From NCBI RefSeq assembly GCF_030679875.1, contig NZ_JAUXSP010000002.1:124001-188000 (forward strand): a DNA stretch of 64,000 nucleotides, read 5' to 3'. The position numbers were made by a program, and so were the translations under genes. This stretch comes from Phenylobacterium sp. (lineage in GTDB: Bacteria > Pseudomonadota > Alphaproteobacteria > Caulobacterales > Caulobacteraceae). The stretch's first letter is position 1. Each line of letters opens with the position of its first letter. A model generated the notes under the pieces. The model made no database searches and was not told the origin of the DNA. It saw only the letters and a program-made list of their open reading frames with translations. Shown here piece after piece: positions 1 to 8,966 of this stretch.

Positions 1-311
1 GGGTTGATCTGCACATGCGGGTTGAGGGCTGTGAGCTCAGCTGTGGCGGCGTCGACCTTCGCCCGGCCCACGTCTGCGGGGCGATAGATCACCTGGCGCT
101 GCAGGTTGGAGAGATCGGCTTCGTCGGGATCGACCAGGGTGATCTGGCCCACGCCGGCGGCGGCCAGATAGAGGCTGGCCGGCGCGCCCAGGCCGCCGGC
201 GCCGACGATCAGCACATGGGCGGCCTTCAGCTTCTGCTGGCCTGGCCCGCCGACCTCGCGCAGCACCAGATGGCGGGCGTAGCGTTCGACCTCGGCGTCG
301 GAAAATTCCAC
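1..311 (-). CDS. MoeB/ThiF-family adenylyltransferase, N-terminal part (runs off left edge)
   Basis: About 103 codons are visible; the gene continues beyond position 1. The visible part shows [14 protein letters not shown], the nucleotide-binding [10 protein letters not shown] and the signature SNLQRQVIY of E1-like enzymes. These proteins adenylate the C-terminal Gly-Gly of a small sulfur carrier (MoaD or ThiS) for molybdopterin or thiazole synthesis in the cytoplasm. The GTG at 311 is preceded by AGGTGAGG at a good distance, so it is taken as the start. The gene is divergent from hslV, with 41 bases between the two start codons. MoeB, ThiF or a MoeZ-like protein cannot be told apart because the zinc-binding cysteines and any rhodanese domain lie outside the window. 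Confidence 0.85.
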   Translation of the reverse strand, partial: MEFSDAEVERYARHLVLREVGGPGQQKLKAAHVLIVGAGGLGAPASLYLAAAGVGQITLVDPDEADLSNLQRQVIYRPADVGRAKVDAATAELTALNPHVQIN

Positions 312-352
312 AGCGCTTGACCTCACCTGCCCTGGTCGCCACATCCCGGCGG

Positions 353-919
353 ATGTCGCAGACAAATTCCAACTTCCCCGACTGGCACGGCACGACCATC
401 CTGGCGGTTCGCAAGGACGGCCAGACCGTGATCGCCGGCGATGGTCAGGTCTCCATGGGCCAGACCGTGGTCAAGGGCAACGCCCGCAAGGTGCGCACCC
501 TGGCCGGCGGTCGGGTCCTGGCCGGTTTCGCCGGGGCCACGGCCGACGCCTTCACCCTGATCGAGCGGCTTGAAACCAAGCTCGAACAGTATCCCGAGCA
601 CCTGGCGCGGGCCTGCGTGGACCTGGCCAAGGACTGGCGCACCGACCGCTACCTGCGCAAGCTCGAAGCCATGCTGCTGGTGGCCGACAAGGACGCCATC
701 TACACGGTCACCGGCGTGGGCGACGTGCTGGAGCCGGAGAGCGGCGTGGCGGCCATCGGCTCGGGCGGCAACTATGCCCTGGCCGCCGGCATGGCCCTGA
801 TGGATTCCAGCCTCTCGGCCGAAGAGGTGGCCCGCAAGGCCATGGGCATCGCCGCGCGCATCTGCGTCTACACCAATGGCGAACTGACGGTGGAGCGCCT
901 GCCGAGCGTGTCCCGATAA
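353..919 (+). CDS. hslV: ATP-dependent protease subunit HslV
   Basis: Proteasome-like peptidase of the HslVU (ClpQY) complex, which degrades unfolded and regulatory proteins in the cytoplasm. The protein is 188 residues. A short propeptide ([13 protein letters not shown]) is followed by [10 protein letters not shown], so the catalytic nucleophile after processing should be Thr14. [19 protein letters not shown] and [10 protein letters not shown] are typical of the family. The ATG at 353 matches the alphaproteobacterial N terminus; an in-frame TTG at 317 would add 12 atypical residues. hslU follows after 72 bases, so the two are probably co-transcribed. The TAA stop lies inside a REP-like palindromic repeat. 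Confidence 0.96.
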   Translation: MSQTNSNFPDWHGTTILAVRKDGQTVIAGDGQVSMGQTVVKGNARKVRTLAGGRVLAGFAGATADAFTLIERLETKLEQYPEHLARACVDLAKDWRTDRYLRKLEAMLLVADKDAIYTVTGVGDVLEPESGVAAIGSGGNYALAAGMALMDSSLSAEEVARKAMGIAARICVYTNGELTVERLPSVSR

Positions 920-955
920 GTGTGAAACGGTTATCGGACCAAGACATGCTCGAAC
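911..955 (+). repeat. REP-like palindromic intergenic repeat, copy 1
   Basis: CCGATAA and TTATCGG form an inverted repeat, followed by a conserved tail of the type GACCAAGACATGCTC. The reverse complement of 42380-42425 aligns with it over most of its length (CCGATAAGTG, CGGTTATCGGAC, then a tail ending in GCTC). The left arm overlaps the last codons of hslV and supplies its stop codon. It would form a hairpin in the hslV-hslU transcript. Confidence 0.7.
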
Positions 956-991
956 TTTGGCTACGCCTGGCGGTTCAAACCCCGTGAGCTC

Positions 992-2296
<1,305 letters not shown>

Positions 2297-2299
2297 GCT

Positions 2300-3358
2300 T
2301 TAGACCTTCGGCGGATAGGGGTGGCGGACCCCTTGCGGGTCCTCCACCTCGTAGGCGCCGTCGCAGCCCTCGACATAGGCCGGGCCGATCGGCGACTTGC
2401 CGTGGCCGCCGGGGATGTCGAGCACATAGGTCGGCTGGCAGAGGCCGGAATAGTCGCCGCGCAGGGCCCGCATCAGGGCCTGGCCCTCGCTGATCGGCAC
2501 CCGCAGGTGGCTGGTGCCCGGCGCCAGGTCCCCCTGGTGCAGGTAGTAGGGCTTGATCCGGGTCTCGACGAAGGCCCGCATCAGGGCGCCCAGCACGGCC
2601 ACGTCATCATTGATTCCACGCAGCAGCACGCTCTGGCTGACCATGGCGATCCCGGCGTCGATCATCTTCGCACACGCCGCCCGGGCCTCCGGCGTCAGTT
2701 CATCGGGATGGTTGGCGTGCAGGGCCACATAGACCGCCTTGCCCGGCGCGCTCAGCGCAGCCACGAGCTCGTCCGTCACCACGGCGGGATCGACCACCGG
2801 CAGGCGGGTGTGGAAGCGGACGACCTTCACATGGTCAATGGCGGAAAGGCCGGCCATCAGCTCGGCGAGCCTGCGCGGCGACAGCACCAGGGGATCGCCG
2901 CCGGTGACGATCACCTCCCAGATCTCTTCGTGGCTTGCCACATAGGCCAGGGCCGCGGCCAGCTCAGCGGGCGTCAGCGCGCCCTCCCCCCCTGGCCCCA
3001 CCATTTCGCGGCGGAAGCAGAAGCGACAATAGACCGCGCAGACATGGGTGATCTTGAGCAGCGCTCGGTCGCCATAGCGGTGGACGATCCCCTTGACCGG
3101 CATGTGGGCGTGATCGCCGATGGGGTCGGCGCGCTCCTCAGGGGTCGCGTCCAGTTCGGCGGGATCGGGCAGGTACTGGCGGGCGAGCCCCGGCCCGCCG
3201 GCGGCGATCTGCTGGGCCAGATACGGCGTGATGGCCACGGCGTAGCGAGCGGCCACGGCCTCCAGCGGCGCGATATCGGCGGCCGCGATCAGCCCAGCCC
3301 CGGCCAGGGCCGAGGGCGTGCGCAGGGTCTTGGTGGCCGGGCTCGTCATCGGCGGCAT
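2300..3358 (-). CDS. epmB: EF-P beta-lysylation enzyme EpmB (lysine 2,3-aminomutase-like radical SAM)
   Basis: Radical SAM, PLP-dependent enzyme that converts (S)-alpha-lysine to (R)-beta-lysine for attachment to elongation factor P. The 352-residue protein carries the 4Fe-4S motif CAVYCRFC (Cys107, Cys111, Cys114) and a C-terminal PGGHGKSPIGP segment expected to hold the PLP lysine. Length is close to E. coli EpmB and much shorter than clostridial lysine aminomutases. epmA lies 38 bases upstream on the same strand and efp sits just beyond, which fixes the role. A second ATG three codons downstream is an alternative start; neither has a strong ribosome-binding site. Confidence 0.93.
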   Translation of the reverse strand: MPPMTSPATKTLRTPSALAGAGLIAAADIAPLEAVAARYAVAITPYLAQQIAAGGPGLARQYLPDPAELDATPEERADPIGDHAHMPVKGIVHRYGDRALLKITHVCAVYCRFCFRREMVGPGGEGALTPAELAAALAYVASHEEIWEVIVTGGDPLVLSPRRLAELMAGLSAIDHVKVVRFHTRLPVVDPAVVTDELVAALSAPGKAVYVALHANHPDELTPEARAACAKMIDAGIAMVSQSVLLRGINDDVAVLGALMRAFVETRIKPYYLHQGDLAPGTSHLRVPISEGQALMRALRGDYSGLCQPTYVLDIPGGHGKSPIGPAYVEGCDGAYEVEDPQGVRHPYPPKV

Positions 3359-3396
3359 ATGGCTGAGATGGGGCCGCCCTGCAATGCAGCCGCCTG

Positions 3397-4443
3397 TCAG
3401 ACCTCCGCCACCGGGGTCCAGATCACCTGCTCGATCCGCTGGGCGCCCGAGGCCAGCATGACCAGGCGGTCGAAGCCCAGCGCCGCCCCGCTGGCGGCCG
3501 GCATGTGGGCGAGCGCAGCCAGGAAGTCCTCATCAATGGGATAGCGCTCCCCATAGACCCGGGCCTTTTCGTCCATCTCGACCTCGAACCGCCGGCGCTG
3601 TTCGGCTGGATCGGTGAGTTCGCCAAAGGCGTTGGCCAGCTCCACCCCGCAGGCATAGAGCTCGAACCGCTCGGCCACCCGCGGGTCGCTGGCCTTGGGG
3701 CGCGCCAGTGCGGCCTCGGCGGTGGGATATTCGCAGAGGATGGCGGGACGTCCGAAGCCGAGGTTCGGCTCCACCTTCTCGACCATGATGCGGCTGAAGA
3801 TGTCGGCCCAGGTGTCGTCGCCCGCCACCCGGATGCCGGCCTGCCCCGCAGCCCTCGCCAGGGCCGCCCTGTCGGTGGTCCCGCCCTCGCCCACCGTGGC
3901 CAGCAGGTCGATCCCGGCGAACCTGTCATAGGCCTGGGCCACCGTGATCTTTTCTGGCTCGGCGAAGGGATCGGCCTCGGCGCCCCGCCAGGTCAGCCTC
4001 TCGGCGCCCAGGGTCTGCGCCGCCAGGGCCAGCAGGCGCGCGCAGTCTTCCATCAGGGTCTCGTAGGGGGCGTCCGTCCGGTACCATTCCAGCAGGGTGA
4101 ATTCCGGGTGGTGCAGGGGACCGCGCTCGCGGTTGCGCCACACCCGCGCCAGGTCAAAGATCTTCGTCTCCCCGGCCGCCAGCAGCTTCTTGGCCGCAAA
4201 TTCTGGCGAGGTGTGCAGGTGCAGGGCCGCGCGGCGGCCGTCCGGGCCGATGGCTTCGGTCGAAAAGGCGTGCAGGTGGGCCTCATTGCCCGGCGAGACC
4301 TGGAGGGCGGCGGCCTCCACCTCGGTGAAACCCTGGTTCTCGAACCAGCCGCGCACCGCCTTGGTGATGGCGCCGCGGGCCGTGAGGAAGGGCCGACGGT
4401 CGCGGTGAGCGTCCTTGTCCCACCAGGGGGTCATCTGCGGCAT
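3397..4443 (-). CDS. epmA: EF-P lysine ligase EpmA (GenX/PoxA/YjeA)
   Basis: Class II lysyl-tRNA synthetase paralogue lacking the tRNA anticodon-binding domain; it activates (R)-beta-lysine and ligates it to a conserved lysine of EF-P. Motif 2 is seen around RVWRNRERGPLHHPEFTLLEWY and motif 3 in GAALGFDRLVML. The protein is 348 residues from the ATG at 4443. A TTG at 4477-4479 would add 12 unconserved residues, and an ATG at 4434 is equally possible because nothing upstream is a clear Shine-Dalgarno site. It is divergent from efp and precedes epmB, so the ligase, the aminomutase and the substrate are adjacent. Confidence 0.93.
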   Translation of the reverse strand: MPQMTPWWDKDAHRDRRPFLTARGAITKAVRGWFENQGFTEVEAAALQVSPGNEAHLHAFSTEAIGPDGRRAALHLHTSPEFAAKKLLAAGETKIFDLARVWRNRERGPLHHPEFTLLEWYRTDAPYETLMEDCARLLALAAQTLGAERLTWRGAEADPFAEPEKITVAQAYDRFAGIDLLATVGEGGTTDRAALARAAGQAGIRVAGDDTWADIFSRIMVEKVEPNLGFGRPAILCEYPTAEAALARPKASDPRVAERFELYACGVELANAFGELTDPAEQRRRFEVEMDEKARVYGERYPIDEDFLAALAHMPAASGAALGFDRLVMLASGAQRIEQVIWTPVAEV

Positions 4444-4502
4444 GAGGCTGTCCGGGCAGGAGTGGAAAATCGGCGCCAAAGCTGGCGAAAACGCCTGCGA
4501 TC

Positions 4503-4529
4503 CTATAGGTGCGCGGGACCTCTATAGGT
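4503..4529. promoter_or_regulatory. Direct repeat CTATAGGT in the epmA-efp divergent region
   Basis: The octamer CTATAGGT occurs at 4503-4510 and 4522-4529, a 19-base period that puts both on nearly the same face of the helix. The core CTATAG is itself palindromic. The pair lies between two divergent genes and is AT-rich compared with its surroundings. It could be a regulator site or -10-like promoter elements; the function is unknown. Confidence 0.35.
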
Positions 4530-4584
4530 TTTTGAGATCAAACGGGCCCGCGCCGGCCCGCCCCAGGTTCGAGGAAGACATCAC

Positions 4585-5151
4585 GTGAAGGTCGCCGCAA
4601 GCTCGCTCCGCAAGGGTAATGTCGTCGATGTGGACGGCAAGCTCTACGTGGTCCTGACCGTCGAGAACATCCACCCCGGCAAGGGCACGCCCGTGACCCA
4701 GCTGAACATGCGCCGCATCTCCGACGGGGTGAAGGTGTCCGAACGCTATCGCACCACCGAGCAGGTGGAGCGGGCCTTCGTCGAGGAGCGGGAGCACACC
4801 TTCCTGTACCAGGACGGTGAGGGCTATCACTTCATGAACCCGGAGAACTTTGACCAGCTGGTGGCGACGGAAGACGTGATCGGCGACGCCAAGGTCTATC
4901 TGCAGGACGGCATGGCCGTGCAGCTCTCTACTCATGAGGGCGTGGCCATCGCCATCTCCCTGCCATCAAGGGTGACGGTGGAGATTACCGAGACCGAGCC
5001 CGCCATGAAGGGTCAGACGGCCTCGTCATCCTACAAGCCGGCCATGACCGATGTGGGCCTGCGGGTCATGATCCCGCCCTACATCACCGTCGGCACCCGC
5101 ATCATCGTCCTCACTGAGGACGGCTCCTATGTGGAACGCGCCAAGGACTAA
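4585..5151 (+). CDS. efp: Translation elongation factor P
   Basis: EF-P enters the ribosomal E site and relieves stalling at polyproline stretches. The 188-residue protein has the KOW-like N-terminal domain and two OB-type domains. The tip of the first domain is NIHPGKGTP, and Lys33 is the residue expected to be beta-lysylated by the neighbouring EpmA and EpmB. The start is GTG at 4585, preceded by GAGGAAG, and gives [14 protein letters not shown]. The gene ends eight bases before the stop codon of the convergent ku gene. Confidence 0.96.
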   Translation: MKVAASSLRKGNVVDVDGKLYVVLTVENIHPGKGTPVTQLNMRRISDGVKVSERYRTTEQVERAFVEEREHTFLYQDGEGYHFMNPENFDQLVATEDVIGDAKVYLQDGMAVQLSTHEGVAIAISLPSRVTVEITETEPAMKGQTASSSYKPAMTDVGLRVMIPPYITVGTRIIVLTEDGSYVERAKD

Positions 5152-5159
5152 ACGTCGTT

Positions 5160-6017
5160 CTAGGCGCTCTTCTTTCGCGTTGAGCTGGCGGCGCCGCGCT
5201 TGGCCTTGGCGCCGGTGCGGCTGGCCGGCTTGCGCCGGGCGCCGCCGGTGTCGCCCAGGCTGCGCTTGAGCTGCTCCATCAGGTCGCTGACCTCCAGGTC
5301 CTTGGGCGCTTCGGGGGCCTCGATCGTGTGGCCCTCTTCCTTTTCGGCGATCAGTTGGCGCAGGGCCTCTTCGTAGCGGTCGGTGAACATGGCCGGCTCG
5401 AACTCGCCCTCCTGCTGCTCGATGATCCTGGTGGCGATCTCGACCATCTTCTTGTCGGGCTTGACGTCAGGGATGTCCTCGAAGGCCTCCTCAGCGCTGC
5501 GCACCTCATCGGCCGAGCGTAGGGTGTAGGCCAGGATGCCCAGCTCCCGGGGCTCAAGCGCCATCACCCGCTCGCGTTGATGCATGGCCAGCCGCCCCAA
5601 CGCGATCTTGCCGGACGCCTCCATCGCCGAGCGGATCACCGTATAGGCCTCCACCGCCATGTCCCCGTCGGGGACCAGGAAGTAAGGCGCGTTCCAGTAG
5701 AGCCGGTCGATATCGGCCTCGTCCACGAACCGTTCGATGTCCAGGCTGCGGGTGGTCTCCAGCTTGACGTTGTTGATCTCGTCCTGGGTCAGGACGACAT
5801 AGCGCCCCTTCTCGATCTCATAGCCCTTGACGATGTCGGCCCGGTCCACCGGCCCACTGTCAGGATCGGTCGGGATCATGCGGATGCGGTTGTGGGTGTC
5901 CTTGTGCAGCATGTTGAAGCTGACATCGTTCGAGCGGCTGGTGGCCGTATAGAGCGCCACCGGGCAGCTCACGAGGGACAGGCGCAGATAACCCTGCCAG
6001 GTGGGACGGGCGGCCAT
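5160..6017 (-). CDS. ku: Ku protein, non-homologous end joining
   Basis: Homodimeric Ku ring that binds double-strand DNA ends and recruits LigD. The 285-residue protein begins MAARPTWQGYLRLSLVSCPV and keeps the bacterial Ku core (SRSNDVSFNMLHKDTHNRI, KGYEIEKGRYVVL). It ends with a lysine/arginine-rich tail of the kind that helps DNA threading and LigD contact. A LigD gene with phosphoesterase, ligase and polymerase domains lies about 30 kb away in the same window, so the organism has a two-component NHEJ system. An EcfG-like promoter and an inverted repeat lie just upstream. Confidence 0.96.
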   Translation of the reverse strand: MAARPTWQGYLRLSLVSCPVALYTATSRSNDVSFNMLHKDTHNRIRMIPTDPDSGPVDRADIVKGYEIEKGRYVVLTQDEINNVKLETTRSLDIERFVDEADIDRLYWNAPYFLVPDGDMAVEAYTVIRSAMEASGKIALGRLAMHQRERVMALEPRELGILAYTLRSADEVRSAEEAFEDIPDVKPDKKMVEIATRIIEQQEGEFEPAMFTDRYEEALRQLIAEKEEGHTIEAPEAPKDLEVSDLMEQLKRSLGDTGGARRKPASRTGAKAKRGAASSTRKKSA

Positions 6018-6037
6018 GGGGTGGTTCTCCGGCGAAT

Positions 6038-6055
6038 CGTTGAGTCAGCTCAACG
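6038..6055 (-). repeat. Inverted repeat in the ku leader
   Basis: CGTTGAG and CTCAACG are perfect seven-base arms separated by four bases. The repeat is about 20 bases upstream of the ku start and overlaps the proposed -10 element. It may be an operator or a leader hairpin. Confidence 0.4.
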
Positions 6056-6076
6056 CCTTGGCCGGTGATTCGTTCG
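6052..6076 (-). promoter_or_regulatory. EcfG/SigT-like promoter of ku
   Basis: On the minus strand CGAAC (positions 6076-6072) is followed after exactly 16 bases by CGTT (6055-6052). The consensus for the alphaproteobacterial general stress sigma factor EcfG (SigT/RpoE2) is GGAAC-N16/17-CGTT, so eight of nine fixed bases match. The -10 element is about 35 bases from the start codon. Ku is a known general stress target in some rhizobia, which supports but does not prove the call. Confidence 0.5.
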
Positions 6077-6122
6077 GAGGCGGGGGAGTCAGGAAGAGGG
6101 GACACGCACCCGACCCCACCAT

Positions 6123-6210
6123 CGTCATCCCGGGCCTTGTGCCCAGGATCCCTCGCGACCCTCGCGCCCGCCCTCGACAGGGACCCTCGGGACGAGCCCG
6201 AGGGTGACGG
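6123..6210. repeat. Composite palindromic intergenic repeat, copy 1
   Basis: An outer CGTCA/TGACG pair encloses hairpins, including ACCCTCGGG with its exact complement CCCGAGGGT five bases later. The same ACCCTCGG...CCGAGGGTGACGG end is present at 17239-17329. Such short palindromic units are widespread between alphaproteobacterial genes. This copy lies between ku and the carboxylesterase. Confidence 0.65.
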
Positions 6211-6223
6211 GGAGGGGCGTCGC

Positions 6224-7747
6224 CTATTGCGCCGGCAGGCCAAGCGTCGGCAGGGCGAACTGTTCGACGGCGTCCAGCTGGCGCTTGCCGAAGCCCTGCC
6301 GCACGCCGGTCTCGGCGCCGAACTCCAGGAGCTGGTCCGACGCCGGGCCATAGGCCGGCCAGGCCTGGTCTTCGCAAGCCGGGCGGCCGGTCTTGGCGAA
6401 GGCGACCCAGCAGCCGTGCATGAGGCGCGCCATGGCCCGGTCCTCGTCGCTGACCACGCTGTCAGGCGTCCGGCGGCCCCAGTATTCGAACACGTACTGG
6501 ATCTCGGCGGCATGATGGGCGCGGTCGAGCACCCGGCGGAACCGGTCCCCCACATAGGAGAAGTGATAGAGGAAGGCTGGCGCCCCATCGGCGGCCTGCC
6601 CCGCCGTCCAGCGGGCGGGCGCCCCGAACGCCCGGTCAGTGAAGACCGCCCGGCCCAGGGCCTCGTCGCCCTCGGCGGCGGCCTCTTCGTAGAAGGCGCG
6701 GCTCATGGGCGGCAGGCTGGCGGCGAACCGCGCCCCGCCGCCGGGACCGCCCAGCAGGCTGTCCTCGCCGTTGTTCCAGCCAATGATCATCGGCACGTCG
6801 ATCTCCGCGCCGGCGGCGAAGGCCTGGGTGGCGGTGCGCGGCAGGAGGCGGCCGTCGGGGAAGGGGCCGAAGTCGCCCTCGACGGTCTTGATCAGGGTGT
6901 CGACAGGCACGGCGCGTAACTGGGCGGCGGTGGCCCTGGCCGGCAGGCCAAGCGTCTCGCCCGCCGCAACGCCGATCTTCTCCCGGGCCGCCAGACTGTC
7001 CGGCTCGAACCAGCCGCCGCCGGACTGGACGATGGCCTTGTGGAACAGCCCCTTGGCCTGGGGCGTCGCCAGCAGGGCCAGCGTGCTCATGCCGCCTGCG
7101 GATTCCCCGAACACCGTCACATTGTTCGGATCGCCGCCGAAGACGGCGATATTGCGCTGGACCCATTTGAGCGCCGCGATCTGATCCATCAGCCCATAGG
7201 AGCCCAGCGGCGCCTTGGCCCCGGCGGCCTTGGCTTTAGCTTCCCGGGTCAGGGCGGGGTGGGCGAAATAGCCGAGCGGGCCGAGCCGGTAGTTGATGGC
7301 CACCAGCACCACCCCGTCCCGGGCGAAGTTCTGGCCGTCATAGACCCAGCCGGCGCCGGTGCGATGCGAGCCCCCGTGGATCCAGACCATGACCGGGGCG
7401 GGCTTTGCGCCGGGGCTTGGCTGGGGGGCGAAGACGTTGAGCTGCAGGCAGTCCTCGCGCGTGGGCCCATTGGCGCCGCCGGCGTTCGGCGCGCCGTCCT
7501 CCCGCATCGGCTGGGGACAGGAGGGACCGGCCTCCACCGCGGGCCGCGCGCCGGTCCAGGGGATCGGCGCCTGGGGCGGCGCCCAGCGCAGGGGTCCTAC
7601 GGGCGGGGCGGCATAGGGGATGTTGCGGAAGATCCGCGCCCGGTCGGTGGCCTCGCCAGCCAGGACGCCGCCTTCGACCCGCACTGTCTCGGCGCCGACC
7701 GGGGTCGCCGCCAGCGCCAGAAGCGCCGCCGCCACCAAGAACCGCAT
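6224..7747 (-). CDS. Secreted type-B carboxylesterase
   Basis: Alpha/beta hydrolase of the carboxylesterase/para-nitrobenzyl esterase family that cleaves carboxylic esters; the natural substrate is not evident. The 507-residue precursor has a signal peptide (MRFLVAAALLALAATPVGA) and should act in the periplasm or outside. The oxyanion-hole motif HGG is at 125-127 and the nucleophile Ser216 lies in FGESAGGMS. EDCLQLNVF is the family's second signature. The ATG at 7747 follows GGGACGGAGG; a TTG seven codons upstream is disfavoured because it would place that ribosome site inside the gene. It appears to be monocistronic. Confidence 0.9.
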   Translation of the reverse strand: MRFLVAAALLALAATPVGAETVRVEGGVLAGEATDRARIFRNIPYAAPPVGPLRWAPPQAPIPWTGARPAVEAGPSCPQPMREDGAPNAGGANGPTREDCLQLNVFAPQPSPGAKPAPVMVWIHGGSHRTGAGWVYDGQNFARDGVVLVAINYRLGPLGYFAHPALTREAKAKAAGAKAPLGSYGLMDQIAALKWVQRNIAVFGGDPNNVTVFGESAGGMSTLALLATPQAKGLFHKAIVQSGGGWFEPDSLAAREKIGVAAGETLGLPARATAAQLRAVPVDTLIKTVEGDFGPFPDGRLLPRTATQAFAAGAEIDVPMIIGWNNGEDSLLGGPGGGARFAASLPPMSRAFYEEAAAEGDEALGRAVFTDRAFGAPARWTAGQAADGAPAFLYHFSYVGDRFRRVLDRAHHAAEIQYVFEYWGRRTPDSVVSDEDRAMARLMHGCWVAFAKTGRPACEDQAWPAYGPASDQLLEFGAETGVRQGFGKRQLDAVEQFALPTLGLPAQ

Positions 7748-7897
7748 CCCAAAGCCTCCGTCCCGCAATCAAACGCGAGGAGACGGGCCGCCGGGGGCAG
7801 GGTCAAGGGGGCGTGGCTTTCAAGGTCGAAGGAATTGCGCACCACGGGCCACCCGGTCCGCTCAGCGCTGAAGCCCTATCGCCAGGACAGGTTGCTC

Positions 7898-7960
7898 CGA
7901 CCCACGTTATGGGTCAGGTGGTCGGTAGTGCGTCCTGACAGGACAGTGGAATGTATTCCA
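7898..7960 (+). repeat. Three stacked inverted repeats before an HWE kinase gene
   Basis: Three short palindromes follow one another: GACCCA/TGGGTC at about 7898-7914, GTCCTG/CAGGAC at 7932-7944 with a one-base centre, and TGGAAT/ATTCCA at 7947-7960 with a two-base centre. The last touches the ATG at 7961. No ordinary ribosome-binding site is present. They may be operator sites or leader hairpins. Confidence 0.5.
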
Positions 7961-8956
7961 ATGACCCAGCCGGCCTCCCCCGTGTGGGATGAAAGACACC
8001 TCCGGCTTGGCATCACCGCCGCCGGAGTCGCGCTTTGGGCGTGGAACGTCGACAGCGATGATCTGACCATGGACGATATCGGCTACGAGCTTTGGACCGT
8101 GCCCAAGGACGTGGCCGTAAAGTTCGAAGACCTCTCTGTCCACATCCACCCAGCCGACCGTGACCGGGTGCGGGTCGCCTTTAACGCCACCCGCGGCATT
8201 GTCGGCCCCTTCGAGATCGACTTTCGGATCCTGGTCGGTGACGACGTCCGCTGGATTTCAGCCCGCGGGCGGGGTGATGACGAGGATATCGAGGAGCGCG
8301 TCATGTACGGCGTCTTCCTGGACGTCACCGGCCGCAAGCAGGCCGAAGAGGCCAATGAGTTGCTGGCCGGCGAAATGAGCCACCGGGTCAAGAACCTGAT
8401 CACCATCGCCGGTGCGCTCACCTCCATGACCTCCCGCTCGGCCGAGACAAAGGAAGACATGGCCCGCGAGCTCATCCAGCGGCTCTCCGCCCTGGGCCGC
8501 GCCCATGATCTGGTCCGCCCTGTTCCGGGCCAGACAGATGAGGCCACCCTGCTCGGTGACCTGCTCTCAGTGCTGCTCAATCCCTATGACGACCTCGGCG
8601 CGTTCAGTGGACGCATCCGGGTTGCCGCGCCGCGGATGGGGATCGGGGAGAGCGCCGCCACGGCCCTGGCCCTGGTGATCCATGAGCTGGCCACCAACGC
8701 CGTCAAGTATGGCGCCCTCTCGGCGCCGGCTGGCCTGCTGGATGTGTCCTGCAAGATCGTTCAGGACGAGGCGGTGATCGTCTGGACCGAGCGCGGCGGT
8801 CCGCCCGTGAGGGAGCCTAGTCCAGGGTCCGGATTCGGCGCGCGCCTGCTCGACCGTGTGGTGGAACGGCAACTGCGCGGATCGGTGGAGTACCAGTGGC
8901 CGACCGAAGGCATGATCGCGATCCTGAAGATCAAGGCCGACCGCCTGATGAGCTAG
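7961..8956 (+). CDS. PAS-domain HWE-family sensor histidine kinase
   Basis: Soluble 331-residue sensor kinase. Residues of about 10-125 form a PAS fold ending in the usual VFLDVTGRKQAEE linker. The phospho-acceptor is His141 in EMSHRVKNLI, followed by an HWE-type ATPase with HELATNAVKYGALS and the defining WTERGGPPV. HWE kinases lack the classical F box and often signal in light, oxygen or general stress pathways. No transmembrane segment is seen. The next gene, dnaE2, is convergent and there is no response regulator, PhyR or ECF sigma gene nearby, so it is an orphan kinase. The ATG at 7961 is chosen from the PAS start; another ATG at 7951 is out of frame. Confidence 0.9.
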   Translation: MTQPASPVWDERHLRLGITAAGVALWAWNVDSDDLTMDDIGYELWTVPKDVAVKFEDLSVHIHPADRDRVRVAFNATRGIVGPFEIDFRILVGDDVRWISARGRGDDEDIEERVMYGVFLDVTGRKQAEEANELLAGEMSHRVKNLITIAGALTSMTSRSAETKEDMARELIQRLSALGRAHDLVRPVPGQTDEATLLGDLLSVLLNPYDDLGAFSGRIRVAAPRMGIGESAATALALVIHELATNAVKYGALSAPAGLLDVSCKIVQDEAVIVWTERGGPPVREPSPGSGFGARLLDRVVERQLRGSVEYQWPTEGMIAILKIKADRLMS

Positions 8957-8966
8957 GGAGTGTCTC

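Noticed and set aside
317..352. TTG at 317 as the hslV start
   Set aside because: It would add 12 residues absent from alphaproteobacterial HslV; the ATG at 353 gives the conserved propeptide.
7040..7960. In-frame extension upstream of the HWE kinase
   Set aside because: The extension runs antisense through the carboxylesterase gene; the PAS domain starts at the ATG at 7961.
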